From: Epiperipatus broadwayi
Lineage: Eukaryota; Onychophora; Udeonychophora; Euonychophora; Peripatidae
Assembly (NCBI GenBank): GCA_028023455.1
Contig: JAQFVV010012400.1
Span: 15,619,490 to 15,683,489, forward strand
Direction of reading: 5' to 3'
Length of the DNA stretch: 64,000 nt
Positions within the stretch are counted from its first letter, which is position 1. Each line of letters starts with the position of its first letter. The position numbers and the translations under genes were made by a program. The notes below the pieces were generated by a model that was not told the origin of the DNA, did no database searches, and worked only from the letters and a program-made list of their open reading frames with translations. Of this stretch, positions 1-11,899 are shown piece by piece.

Positions 1-1220
1 TAACTTTCTTTGTAGTTTTTTTCTTTCTAAATTATAAATATAACTTTAAACAGTTTTTCTTCTTTAATAAATGGTTTTAAACTAATATCGTTTTATATAT
101 TTCTATCAGTTAGAAAAATGTAATTTTATTAAGGAAATTGTTTAAAACTTCTTTATATATAACACTACTCACCACCAGCTGTAATTACATTTATCCATGT
201 TTCTCCCTTTATCTGATGCAGCATACGTGTAATTAATTCTTCAGCAAGCTGGAAGATTTTTCTTGGTGGTTAATCATCAGTACAGTCCAGGTAAGGGTTG
301 TTCTGCAGTATGTTCCTTCATGTCTAGGATTGTTCCAGGTAAACAGCTGTCTTGGTTTGATAGATTTCAGGCAAGCAACTGTCCTCTCACTGTTTAAGGC
401 TATGAATTTCAGCATAAAAAGTGGGTCATTTTCTCCATGTGAATTCAAACTCCTGCTAAGGAAAACAGTATACTATCTTGCCTGCAGCTACATCAGTTTA
501 TGGTAGCTATTCTTCAAATTCTATGGTCAGCTAAAACCAACTGCTGCACTTTATCAAGTTGCCACAAAATATTGTAACCAACTTTTCAGCTGACAAATAA
601 TTATTATTCAGACTGTTCTCTTCAAAAATCACTATCCAGACTAACTGATATTTTTTATCAGTCTTTTATAACCCTGGTTAGGTCAAGTGACAACAAGCTG
701 GAAATTTCTATCAAAGTGTGATATTCATGTTTTGACTTTAATCTTTGGAATTTGACCAAAGTGTGATAATTCTTTAGAATTTTAATCTACAAAGATTTTT
801 AACTACATAGTAGAAATGCAAATAAGCATTAATTTAAAAAGATATTTTGTACAAATTTTTAATTAAAAGATTTAAAAAATAAATTATGCTTGTTTTTTTT
901 TTTTTAATTTCAAAATCAGAATTACAAATATTATTTATCAGACCATTTTTAAAAGTTTAATCCATAATAAAATTTTACTTTAAACCCAGTTATTTAACAC
1001 TTTACTTATTATTATTTTATTTTAGGAAATAAAGAAAAATATATACAAAAATTTATTCTGTGTTTATTTTCTACTTTTTCCTTTAAAACTTTATATATTG
1101 TTGTCTTGCATTGGTGGTCGAGAGGTCGGCATGACTGCCTTGCACTAGCAGGCAGTTGCCTGGGTTGCGGGTTCGCGTCCCGGACGATGCTATGACACTT
1201 AAAAAAAACTTTATATATTG
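1..1220. repeat. Tail of repeat unit 1 of a ~3.5-kb tandem family
   Basis: This stretch is non-coding. It matches two later stretches: roughly 2540-3680 in unit 2 and 6100-7760 in unit 3. Shared landmarks include the block around 398-510 (again at 7019-7133) and the block around 655-780 (again at 3200-3360). The following unit begins at 1221 with AACGGGATGG, as does the next at 4711, so this looks like the last third of a unit whose beginning lies outside the window. Short ORFs here are not conserved as proteins between the copies. A SINE has inserted near its right edge. Confidence 0.6.
1101..1203 (+). mobile_element. tRNA-derived SINE (family 1) with perfect target-site duplication
   Basis: An A-box-like TGGTCGAGAGG lies at 1115-1125 and a B-box GGGTTCGCGTCCC at 1169-1181. 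These are the internal RNA polymerase III promoter parts of a class II (Ser/Leu-like) tRNA. The element ends in an A run. It is flanked by an exact 16-bp duplication, AAAACTTTATATATTG, at 1085-1100 and 1204-1219, the mark of target-primed reverse transcription. A second member lies at 10037-10142. It is not a functional tRNA: I see no closed acceptor stem, and it carries a poly(A) tail and flanking repeats. Confidence 0.85.
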
Positions 1221-4200
1221 CAACGGGATGGGGGGTATCAAAAAGAAAAATATGGAGTGAACATGGGGTGATAGTAAATCATCATTACTACCAAGTTAAC
1301 AATATTTCAAATAAAATGATTTAATATAAAATATATATAAGTATAATATTTAAGGGAAGCATGAAATTAAGACAACTCAGAGGGATCATTGCGAGATCAG
1401 CCAGCAACTAAAAATCCACCCGCATTATAATTTAGAAAATAAGTACAAGTAAATCCTCAAGAGGAATAACCATCCATCATCATCATTGATGAGAATAAAC
1501 AAATCAGTACAATAAATCAGAATAAAATCAACAGTCAATCTGGTGACTGGATTGAAAATGGGTCTTTTGTAGACCAGGCTAACTATTGAGCCTCTGCCAC
1601 CTTGGGCAACTATTTAAACATAAATTGGATGCACCAGCTTAGTGCCCATCCATTAAAATACACAATAATCAGAAATCGAAACAATAATGCTGGGACATTA
1701 AAACATGCTGATCATTCATCAATGCTCAGGCCACTTGTATACTGGCCAACTATAAACTTAACTTTTAAATAAGACAAAAAATATAGTGCATGGGCTTTAA
1801 AGAGTATTTTCTTTTGCACCAACCAGGATGATCATTGATCATTACTGGATGCCCCAAAAGCACTAAGTACACATGCCCATTTATATATTCATCTCGTGCA
1901 CGAATCTAGCTCAGAAAACATAAGCTCTATTACTGTATGTGACCAAGAGATGATGGAAACAATTTTTAACAATTAAATAAGTTTATTAATAACAAAAAAA
2001 AAGGTATTTAAGGTCTTACAAGTTAAGGGTTCTGATTTTGAATGATACACAATAATAAACTGTAATTTGCCAGATTACTACAAAATTCAAGTTATTACAT
2101 CAATTGCATTATTTCTTAATTAGTTTCTATAAACACATATATATCCATACACAGACATGCGCTTTATAATATACAAAGAATACATTTCAATTAACATGAA
2201 ATAATTATAAAAAAATGATTAAATTTTACATGTTATACGTGACAAGTATTGGTATTTGCAATATAATTGACAGATATATATATGCACACATACATGCATG
2301 TGTGTGAAATTTCTGAACATATTAAACTTGTTCTACAATAATACATGATTAAGCTTTTAAATTATATTTTAAATAATACAGATCTTTAAGCTAGGTTTAC
2401 TAAAACGCATACATAGAATTGCGCAGATTATTAACAAATTTAATTTTGTCAAACAATAAATAGTTTTTACATAAAATTTACATATTTAATCAATATTTAA
2501 AAAAATCACTTTATCAAATTCTATTACAGCTTTCTTTATTCTTTTTTTAAAAAAGGTATAGTCAATTTTTGAGAGATTACAAAGCTTTTTATCAGGTTAT
2601 CTCTTAACCAATTATAAACATCTTTAATTTTAAAAATATAGATTTAAAATGTCTTCCCAAATGAATTATTTAAAAACAACTCACTTTTGTACACACGTTT
2701 ATCTGTGCTTCTCTTTGCATATGTAGACACAGCAGCATACATATAACTACTTCTTTATTCAGCTGGTGTTTCTATTGGGCAAGTTGCTTTTTGGTCAATC
2801 CAGGCAATTGTCATCATCAGATAAAAGTATATAATTCAGGTATGGTTGGTTTTTTCCCTTCTGTAGTCAGTTCCACTTATACATTGATTTTGTAAGCTTC
2901 AGGTCAGCAAGCTGTTTTTCCAGAACACTTTTAAGGTTATGAATTACAAAGAATCTTGACCCTTTTTCCTCCATATGAATTCAAACTCCATTATTGAACT
3001 GAATAGCAGCCCTTCCTTGCATTCTTACATGCTCATGGCAGTTCTCTTGATAATTATTCTAGCCATCTTCGTAGCTAGCTTTACTGTGACCATTTTCTAC
3101 TACAGTTACCCACTCTTCATAAAATATTTTAGCCAACTTTACAGCTAGTTCTTCTGCTAACTCTTACAAAACTGCCAGCAAAAACTAACTGATATTTTTT
3201 TTATCAGTCTTTCATAACCTTGGTTAGGGCAGGTGACAAAAACACAGTGGCTGTTTTCCATCTGTCTAATCCATTTGAAAACAAGCTGGAAATTTCTATC
3301 AAAGTGTGATATTCGTGTTTTTACTTTAATCTTTGGAATTTGACCAAAGGTGTGATAATTCTTTAGAATTTTTAATCTACAAAGATTTTTAACTACATAG
3401 TAAAAATGCAAACAAGCATTAATTTAAAAAGACATTTTGTACAAGTTTTAATTAAAAGATTTTAAAAATAAATTATGCTTGTTTTTCTTTCTTTGTAATT
3501 TCAAAATCAGGATTACAAATATTATTTATCAGACCGTTTTAAAAGTTTAATTTATAAAACAATATTTTAAATCAGAGTTATTATTTATTTATTTTTCTAT
3601 TTCAATGAATGTAGAAAATATCTACTATAATTTTTGTCTGTGTTTATTTCTAGTTTTCCTTTCAACTTTATATATATATATATATGAACACACACTATAT
3701 TAGTATGTGCTATGTATCCAACTGGTTACATTGCCCCGGTCTGAGGGAAAAGGAAAATAGAAATGAAACACCTTTTTAACAATATTTACATAATTTACAT
3801 ATATAATGAAAACAAAGTTCATATCTAAAACTATGAACTCATCAATATCTTTAGAGATCTGACAGACATCTGACAGTTAACAGAATGAATAATGATCTGC
3901 AATTTTGAGATAGATTAAGAATTCAGCCATTGGACTGTAAGTACACAATGCACCATGACACCAAGAGTGCTACCTCAAATGAGACACTATAGGCTACTAC
4001 AACCCATGATAAAGATAATGCAAAATCATTGCAAAGCCCTCTTTCATGAAGGGTCTGGAAAATATAAAACTATGCCCTGCTTTTTTTGAGTCTTTCATGG
4101 AGGGTCTAGAAAATACAAAACTATGCCCTGCTTCTTTTGAGTCTTATGGGCTGGAAAATACAAAACTATGCCCTGCTTCTTTGGAGACTTAGAGGCTGGA

Positions 4201-4710
4201 ATCATGGCAGGACTATGTTAACTGCCCTATCACAAACAATATGAAATATAAAAAATAGGTTGGAGCAAATAATGGAGACAGAATACCCTCAGAGCTGCAT
4301 GAAAACATTACATTCTCAAGTCAATGACAAAAATCTCCATCCATCACAAAACTGAAAATACAGCTAAACAAACTTCAACAATCAAACACCAAATCCAATC
4401 TCCAAAATCATCAATTTTCTGTTTAACTCTAAACACAAACCTCTTCAAACATACATGAAAATTACTATTTTATAATTTATAATCATCATCAAAACTCTTG
4501 TCACCTATTTCACAATAATTTTTAAAATTAATTCTGCATAAAATGCATGCTTTTTTTCCATCTTTCTCAGGTGTGGTTTGAGATCAAGTTGATAATTTTG
4601 AAGTGATGATCACCAGTATGTGATCATCATTAGCTGTACATTGGGCAGCCATCTATAATGATTGCCACAGTACATGATCATCATCGGGCCTCAGTTAGGT
4701 AACCATTTGT
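1221..4710. repeat. Repeat unit 2 of the ~3.5-kb tandem family
   Basis: The first 1.2 kb (1221-2480) matches 4711-5960 closely, including shared strings around GATGGAAACAATTTT and GTCTATTACTG-like stretches at the same relative places. The middle (2540-3680) matches units 1 and 3. The last kilobase (about 3720-4700) has no clear match in the other units visible here. Spacing between the two AACGGGATGG starts is 3490 bp. No credible coding frame is present. The start, close to TGTAACGGG, would suit an LTR boundary, but no LTR-element gene is visible, so the nature of the unit is open. Confidence 0.6.
4040..4189. repeat. Three ~51-bp tandem copies
   Basis: Units at about 4040-4091, 4092-4142 and 4143-4189 each contain a GGAAAATA-like string, ACTATGCCCTGCTT and a GAG/GAGAC ending. 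The third is slightly shortened. It is a local minisatellite in the part of unit 2 that units 1 and 3 lack. Confidence 0.8.
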
Positions 4711-6246
4711 AACGGGATGGCATCAAAAAATGAAGTGAACCTGGGTGATGGAACATCATTATTAACCCCAAGCAAATAAAATACAAAATATCAATACTTT
4801 ACAGAGCATAAGTAATATAATATTTTATAAGATCATGAGATTAAGACAACTCAGAAAGATCATTGATAGATTAGCCAGCTAACTCAGAAGAGCAACTACA
4901 AATATAATTATACATCATATATCAACCAGCATTATGAAAAGGTAAAATTATAAGTGATACTCAAAATAAATAACCATCCATCATCATCATCATTGATGGA
5001 AATAAACAAATCAGTACAATATATCAACAGTCAATCTTATGACTGGATTTGAACAATAAGAATATAAATCAACAGTCAATCTTGTGATTGGATTGGAAAT
5101 GGGTCTTCTGTAGACCACGCTAACTATTGAGCCTTTGCCATCTAGGACAATTATTTAAACATAACTTGGATGCACCTACTTAGTGCCCATCCATTAGAAT
5201 ATATAAGAATCAAACAATAATGCTGGAACATTAAAACATGCTGATCATCATCAATGCAGTACCATTAATGTACTGGCCAACTATAAACTTAACTTTTTAA
5301 TATGATTAAAAAAATATAGTGCATGGGCTTTAAAGAATATAATCTTATGCACCAACCAGGATGATGATTGATCATCGCTGGATGCCCCAAACACTAAATA
5401 CACATCCCCATTTATATATTCATCCAGTGCACGAATCTAGCTCAGAGAACATAAGCTCTATTACTGTATGTGACCAAGAGATGATGGAAACAATTTTAAC
5501 AATTAAATATAAGTTTATTAATAACAAAAAATAAATGATATTTAAGGTCTTATAGGATAAGACTCTGATTTTGAAAAGTATACAAAATTATATACACACT
5601 AAAATTTTTACATTGATTTACATGATTAGTAAATTAGGTTTACTTAAAACCCATTCAGCACACAGGCATGTGGCTTGACAAAAAATAAACATGTTTGAAT
5701 TTACATTTAATTTAAAAAAATGATCAAAAATTTACATATAAGTGTCTATCTGACACACATTGTTATTTACAATACAATTGACATACATACGCACACATAT
5801 GTGCATGGGCGTGAATTTTCTAAACATATTTGACTTGTTACAAAATAATTATCAAAATCTTAAATTATATAAAATACAATAAATGATTAAAGTTTCAGTT
5901 AAATGAAATACATTTAACATATTAAGTTTATACTGAAACACGTATATATAATTTGCACACATGTGCGAAATATTAATTTATCTACAATAAAATTATGAAA
6001 GATTATTTACACAATTTAATCTCTTTGCTGAATATAGTCTTTTTCTTTAAAATAAGAATTATCAAATTTTAGACAGTTAATTGATTTAAAATGTCTTTCT
6101 TTTTCCTAGTCTAAAAGATTTTTGGAAATCTTTTTCTTGACTATTAATTATAACTGTTCTTTTTTTTTTTTTTTTCTAAATTATAAATATGACTTTAAAC
6201 AGTTTTTTCTTCCCTAACAAACGATTTTAAACTAATATCGTTTTAT

Positions 6247-6700
6247 AGAATAAAAAAAAAGTATAAATTTTAAGACATCTTTCTGCTTGATGAGTTAATG
6301 CTGATGAAGTAGGCAAGGTGAGGTAGGAAAAGTGAATACGTGAACAGCAGCTCGCCATGCCATGATAAGTAGATAGCCAAGCATGAACTATCAAGCACCC
6401 AATGCTCCATGATGTCACAAGAAAATACCTCATTTTTAAGCACTGCCCCTTCTAAATACCTAGAGAGATCATCCTCAAAGAGTAGTTTCCAGAAAAAAAA
6501 GGCATTGAGCCAATTCCTGCTCATCTCTGAGACTTAGGGGTATAAATGAGGTCTATTCATGAGACCAAGGCCTATATATTCACTGCTGGACTACTCTGGG
6601 AGGTCAATCATCTAGGTCTAGACAGTGCTGAGCCTATATTTCGGAGCAACAGTCCTGTTCAACTATACCCCCACCATAAGCATAAAAAGTAAAAATTCAC
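6247..6700. mobile_element. ~450-bp insertion in repeat unit 3
   Basis: Unit 1 reads continuously from ACTAATATCGTTTTATA (81-97) to AAAATGTAATTTTA (115-128). In unit 3 the same two flanks are separated by about 450 bp that is clearly less AT-rich than its surroundings. No ORF in it resembles a known protein. It may be a SINE or another short non-autonomous element. Terminal repeats are not evident. Confidence 0.5.
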
Positions 6701-7463
6701 GCATCACTTTCAAAATGTAATTTTACTAAAGAAATTATTTAAAATTTCGTTATCATATATAACTTTACTCACCACAGCTATATATATTTTTATCTGTTCT
6801 TCTCTGCCTTTAGATACGTTAACATATATATATAATTGCTTCTTCAGCAACTTGGGTTCACTGGTAAGTTTGGTTTTAGAGATCGTCATCATCAGGAAAA
6901 AGTATAATCCATGTATAATGTTGGTCCATAGTTGGTCTCCCATCTGTGTAGAAATGTTCCAGGCAAGCAGCTGTCTTGGTTTAATAGATTTCAGGCAATC
7001 AAATGTTCTCTCCACATTTAAGGCTATGAATTTCAGCACAAAGAAGTGGGTCATTTTTGTCCATGTAAATTCAAACTCCTGCTAAGGAAAACAGTATACT
7101 ATCTTGCCTTCAGCTACATCAGTTTATGGTAACTATTCTGCCAACTCTCTACTTCAGTTAACAGCAAACTGCAGCTATCCATTTTGGTCAGCTAATTTCT
7201 GCCACTTACTCAAAAAATTTTAGTAGCCAAGCTGTTCTGTTCAGCTCTTACAAAAAACTACAATTCAGACTGTTCTCTTCAAAAATCATTACCCAGACTG
7301 GAGCTAATTTAGTTATCAGCCCATTTATAGAATCATCTAAGGTAATAATAACACCTTGATTGAAAACAGAGTTTTTATTTTTATCTCTCTAATCCCTTTG
7401 AAAACATACATGTTTTAATTTATTAAAAAAATTTCAAAAACAAGTATTGTGTTTTTACATTTC

Positions 7464-7617
7464 ACAACAACAACAACAACAATAATAATAATAACAATAA
7501 CAACAACTACAACAACAACAATAATAATAATAATAATAATAGTAGTAGTAGTAGTAGCAGTAGCAGTAGCAGCAGCATCAGTAGTAGTAGTAATAGTAGT
7601 AATAATAATAATAATAC
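7464..7617. repeat. Compound trinucleotide microsatellite
   Basis: The tract passes from (ACA)n through (ATA)n to (GTA)n, (GCA)n and back to (ATA)n. Any long open frame across it is a trivial product of the triplet period. Confidence 0.95.
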
Positions 7618-7949
7618 AATATATGTATATATTTATTCAGACCTTTTAAAAGTTTAATTTATAAAACAATATTTTAAATCAGTTATTATTTATTTATTTT
7701 TTTATTTCAATGAATGTAGAAAATATCTACTATAATTTTTGTGTGTGTTTATTTCTATTTTCCTTTCAACTTTATATATATATTAGTGTGTGGTATGTAA
7801 TTCAACTGGTTACAATATATATATTTATGCACACACACTATATTAGTGTGTGCTATGTAATCCAATTGGTTACAATATTATCTACAAACAAACTACTCAA
7901 CAAACCACTCACAGCCAAACCCATTGGCCACACTTTTTCCATTCTATAT

Positions 7950-8395
7950 AAATAACTACTATAGTGCTGCCACAATATCATTGTTTATCCAATCTAAAAC
8001 ATCCACAATGAAAGATATTTTATCCTGTGACATTTCTTTAACAAACAATATATCTCTCAAAATCGTAATAGATGCACACTGATTCACTGACCCATATAAT
8101 TCAATCACATCTAGCGAAACAAACTTATACCCCTTAACTACAGTTGTTTTATCAAGTATATTAATACAATCAAATGATGACTTCAAAGTATATTCCTCAA
8201 AGCCAACAACGTCCCAAACCAAAATCCTTGCATTTGATAATATGCTCTGTAAAATCTAGCATCAATCTCAAAGGATCACCAACCTTATGTGTTTTTACAT
8301 TCGCAAACATTTGAGGAATAAAACTCACCAATAAACCTCCATATATTCTCTATTAGTGAGAAACACCGTCCTGCATGCTCACAAAATTTTCGAAA
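7950..8395 (-). pseudogene. Penelope-like RT, N-terminal half, inverted
   Basis: The - strand encodes broken fragments of a reverse transcriptase upstream region. One carries a KTHKVGDPLR-like motif (about 8240-8320), and an open frame from 8222 to 7959 contains KFVSLDVIELYGSVNQ, matching RT motif A as found in Penelope-like elements. The catalytic continuation is not on this strand. It lies at 8410-9265 on the opposite strand. The two halves of what was one element now face each other, with the break near 8400. Frameshifts and stops make it non-functional. Confidence 0.65.
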
Positions 8396-8409
8396 CAAAC
8401 TTATTCATG

Positions 8410-9265
8410 GTAGTTATTTATATAGAATGAAAATAGGATGGCCAATGGGTTTGGCTGTGAGTGGTTTGTTGAATAGTTTGCATCCCATATTAGTAAAGAA
8501 TGAGAACACATTATATTGTAGATATGTGGATGATGTTTTAATATATGGGCAACCAGACATTATAAAACAAATTTTTGATAGTTTGCAGAACCAGGATGAT
8601 TTAGTTTGGACAATAGAGAGAACAATTCTGGTATTAAATACCTAGATTTGCAAATATCATGTGTGGATGATAGATTGGTATATAAAATGGTTGTAAATCA
8701 TATAGATAATAGAGGTTATATTCATCCAAAATCTAATGTTCCTTTAATCCACAAATTAGCTGGTTTTAGGGCTTTTTTAACACATAATCAACAACTGTGT
8801 TCAAATGAAATGTTTAAGAAGATAATATAAATTGTTATATGCAAGATTTGATATAAGTTGGTTATAATAAGTACAGGCTATTATCTATTGTATTGAAACA
8901 TTATAAATGTTATAATAGTGAGAATATAAATGTGAATGATAAACCACAGATGTCATTAGCTTTTATTCCCAATATTAATAAAAATATAATAAGAGTTTTA
9001 AGTCAGGATTTCTGGTTGGTATGGAGGACTATTCTATTAGATGCCCACAGATAAATTGTAGTGCAATATATATTGGGGGAAACCAAGACAAATATTAAAT
9101 ATCGCCTTCAACAGCATAAATATTCATATATTAGAGCAAGGGAAGATGATACAGTTTATTCAGCTTTTTATGTTTACCAAAATAGCACAGACCATATATG
9201 TAGTCAAAAGGATTTTGCAATAGTAATGCATGAAACACACAATAAAAAAACGCAAGATTAAAGAA
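8410..9265 (+). pseudogene. Penelope-like RT catalytic part plus GIY-YIG endonuclease, broken
   Basis: The frame from 8427 has GWPMG followed by RYVDDVLIYG, the RT motif C with its YVDD catalytic aspartates. A shifted frame (8606-8830) continues the RT and thumb. At about 9050-9261 a GIY-YIG nuclease domain appears: an IYIG stretch, then after a one-base shift GETKTNIKYRLQQHK and a TDH near the end. RT followed by GIY-YIG is the diagnostic domain order of Penelope-like retroelements. Several frameshifts and stops show it is dead. It pairs with the inverted half at 7950-8395. Confidence 0.8.
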
Positions 9266-9563
9266 TCATATCTTATACAAAATTCATCTTGTGCTATGAA
9301 TTCAAAATTAAACAGTTTTCCAATTAGTTGTTCTTGGCCAATACAATGAAATGTTGAATTTATCGCTTAGGAGAAAATAGGAGTTTTTTACTGCCTTGAT
9401 AAGGACTCATAGGAATTGAAAGTGCTTGGCAATAGTTATTTCACTTATAATAATGATTGTCTGTTTTAACAATTGACGAATTGTGTTTATGTTGTATTTA
9501 TTATTCATCAGCTTTCGGTAATTTTTGTATATTTAATGAGTAACCAAAGTCAATTTTTCTTTT

Positions 9564-9605
9564 TTCAATGTGGCCCAGGGATGCCAAAAAAGTTAGACAT
9601 CTCTG
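9564..9605 (-). mobile_element. Single terminus of a hAT-type element
   Basis: Read on the - strand this begins CAGAGATGTCTAACTTTTTT and continues through GGCATCCCTGGGCCACATTG, a terminal-inverted-repeat style common in hAT elements. I could not find its partner end in the neighbourhood, so this is probably an orphan end. Confidence 0.35.
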
Positions 9606-9615
9606 TTTTAAGAGC

Positions 9616-10036
9616 ATCAAAAAACTAAAGAGTCTCTCAGTTAATAGCAAACTCCTTTGTGCAACCTATATATATGTATGTGACATTAAATTGTCAAAAT
9701 CATTCGAAATTTAACATGCACTTTATTTATCAATCAATTCAGATGAGGAAATTTTTATTGGTAAACAGTTTTTTTTTTTTACGAATTCGTCAATAGTGCA
9801 ATAAAAAATGACAAATACAATGCCTATCCATTACAAATAGTATTATATTGAAACAAGCCTGCTACAAACTTATTATTAATAAACACCAGAAGATACTGAA
9901 ACGTAAGGATAAATATATAACAAAATGTCTAAAATTACGTGTAATTTTATTGAAATAATAATATATAGAAGGTATGGAATATTGTACTGTCTTCGCCCTA
10001 TGTTTTTTCAGCGGGGTAGAAAAAAACATACAATCC
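9616..10036. other. Non-coding AT-rich stretch
   Basis: I see no gene, no RNA and no recognisable repeat between the orphan hAT end and the second SINE. Confidence 0.5.
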
Positions 10037-10142
10037 GCGTTGTTAGCCGAGAGGTCATCGCAACCGCCTTGTAAGCAAGTAGTTGGTGCAGACGGTTGTG
10101 GGTTCGCGTCCCGGCCGATGCTATGACATATGGGAAAAAAAA
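10037..10142 (+). mobile_element. tRNA-derived SINE (family 1), second copy
   Basis: An A-box-like TAGCCGAGAGG lies at 10044-10054 and the B-box GGGTTCGCGTCCC at 10100-10112, followed by the same GATGCTATGACA ending and an A run as in the copy at 1101-1203. Part of the region resembles a class II tRNA. The possible target duplication is short (AATCCG on each side) and unconvincing. It sits upstream of the host gene. Confidence 0.8.
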
Positions 10143-10719
10143 TCCGATAGATAACATAAACGAGGACAAGAATTATAACTAAATATCTGGAACTCGGCTG
10201 AAACAATTCTTAAAACAATTGTGCCGCAAATAGCTCTAACAGCTTGATACATCCAACTTCTTCTATTAAACAAAACTGTAACAGGTGCGCAATGTTTTCC
10301 TCTCGTAATTTTTATATCCCTCTGAATTCTTTTGTTTTAGTCTTATCTGCTACATCTCTCCGAAATCTTAATCGCATATTTTCCAACTCCGTTTAGATTG
10401 TTCTTAACTTTAATTATATTGTTTTCAATTATAATTATTTAACTGTCATTAGTTATTTTTATTAAACTAAATCCCCACAGCTTGTTTTCGATTATAATTA
10501 TTTAACTTTAATGAGTTATTTTTACTTTCAACTAAAATAAGCGAAAACTTTTGAAGTAAATTGTCTCTTGCAAACTCGCTATTTATTTCTCAACAACGAA
10601 TACAATAAATATACATGAAATTTGTTAAATATTTATTATAATTTCGTTAATTACTTATCACGCATTTCAGAAACAATGTAGATCTCATTCAAGATGCTTA
10701 TTTATAGTAATGTATTGCA

Positions 10720-10750
10720 TATATAAGGCCATTACATTCGCGTTCTAGTT
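10720..10750 (+). promoter_or_regulatory. Possible TATA-type core promoter of the host gene
   Basis: TATATAA lies at 10720-10726, and a less AT-rich, CpG-containing sequence starts about 20 bp downstream. In a genome this AT-rich a TATA match alone means little. It is listed because the base composition changes here and the first coding exon of the + strand gene lies 1.1 kb downstream with an acceptor-like site before it (11849-11856). If transcription starts near 10750, the 5' untranslated region could be spliced from the 10.75-11.1 kb block to 11857. Confidence 0.25.
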
Positions 10751-11083
10751 GGCCTCTGGACTTCCGATAATGCGCAATACGACCGGGCGACAGACTTGAT
10801 CACCGAACGGTTAGTACTTGCATTTTTGGTGTTCATTTGGACATTAATTACAATGACTTTGACTCTGTATTGGCAATCGATAAAAGATAAACGAACAATT
10901 TTTTCAAAAATTTCTTCTTTCTTTATGTTTCCACTGCCTCTTTATTTTCATTCGACGCCTCCAATTGCATCGAGGCAAAATCGCTCTTTCCCTTTCCAGT
11001 GCCCTTATCTAGAGAGCACTATCGCCCACTTTGGAAAGCACTACTCTAAAGAACTAATAATGGAGATTGGAGACTATAGTTAA
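10751..11083 (+). other. Less AT-rich block with an unassigned open frame
   Basis: A frame is open from 10727 to the stop at 11081-11083. Its first ATG-like start is only a TTG at 10796. The middle would encode a hydrophobic stretch resembling a membrane anchor (about residues 8-26 counted from 10796). I do not recognise the protein, and there is no good start codon. A 5' untranslated exon of the downstream gene, or chance, are both more likely than an independent gene. GTATTG at 11088 could serve as a weak donor. Confidence 0.2.
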
Positions 11084-11869
11084 ACAAGGTATTGAAGACT
11101 TTCAGAAAGAAAAAAAATTGCTGCAGAAAAAATGAAATAGCATCACAAACTATCAAATAAACAATAACAAAACACCACATCCTATATGTGGATGTATTTG
11201 TGTTTCGCAGATTGGTTTGTATAATCATTATTATTATTTTTGTTTGGTTTTTATCATTTTTTCTCTCATAAATGAAATGAATTGTCTTTCTTAATATAAA
11301 CATTCGCAAATACTCTCATTCCAGTTCTTCACATCTCTACTTTGATAGTTAAATATACTGTGTTATACATTCATTTTTTTATTTATTATCGATTTAACAT
11401 ACATACTGAAATATTCTTTACAATTTCCACCACCATTACCGTATCTGTAGTTTTGTTTTCTCACTATTTACATTTTTCTTTTTTAAAAAATGCAAATAGC
11501 GCCGTGCAACGGATTTTTATAAGTTTTGAAAGTTTCGTTATAAGTCTTGTAACGGATTTTGTTATTATAATGTAAAAAAGAATTAGAAAATTATTGCTAA
11601 AATCATCATATTAAAGTTCTATCGTTGTTCGCTATAATAATAAAAAAGGAATCTTTTGGATTTGTATTTCTTGTCAACAGATTCTCAAACTTTTGGATTT
11701 AAGCTAAGTTATACTGCCGCCTTTTTCATTTTCAAAAATCGTAATTATGATTAATCTCCCGTGCGGAAACTAATTTTCAGTTTTTAAATATATAATATTT
11801 GTATTTCTTTATGATTATCGGTTTTATTTAAAATATAGGATATATATACTTTTTAGATGATCTTTGCCC

Positions 11870-11899
11870 ATGGAAATTAATGACTTAGAACGAAGTTCC
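11870..11899 (+). CDS. Host gene, exon 1 coding part (putative start)
   Basis: ATG at 11870 sits in a favourable context (GCCC before, G after). It opens ten codons, MEINDLERSS, ending exactly at a strong donor GTAAGT (11900). The exon leaves in phase 0 and exon 2 enters in phase 0 at 15185. Upstream, TTTTTAG at 11850-11856 is a plausible acceptor for a 5' untranslated exon. An out-of-frame ATG at 11857 opens a seven-codon upstream ORF ending at 11880 that overlaps the start, which might dampen translation. The start rests on phase and splice signals, not on homology. An alternative is initiation at the ATG at 15188. Confidence 0.55.

Larger units (their letters stand above)
4711..7900. repeat. 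Repeat unit 3 of the ~3.5-kb tandem family
   Basis: This unit repeats unit 2 from its AACGGGATGG start through about 5960, then the unit 1/2 middle block from about 6090 to 7760. It carries two additions: a 450-bp insertion (6247-6700) and a trinucleotide microsatellite (7464-7617). Its end contains a short local duplication of an ATTAGTGTGTG...GGTTACAATAT block (about 7784-7822 and 7843-7877). Open frames across it differ from those of the sister units and look like chance ORFs. Confidence 0.55.

Noticed and set aside
1101-1203. Functional tRNA gene
   Set aside because: Boxes A and B are present but the folded arms do not close, a poly(A) tail follows and a 16-bp duplication flanks it, so it is a SINE.
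7449-7649. Open frame of T/I/V repeats
   Set aside because: It translates a trinucleotide microsatellite; the frame stays open only because the repeat has a period of three.
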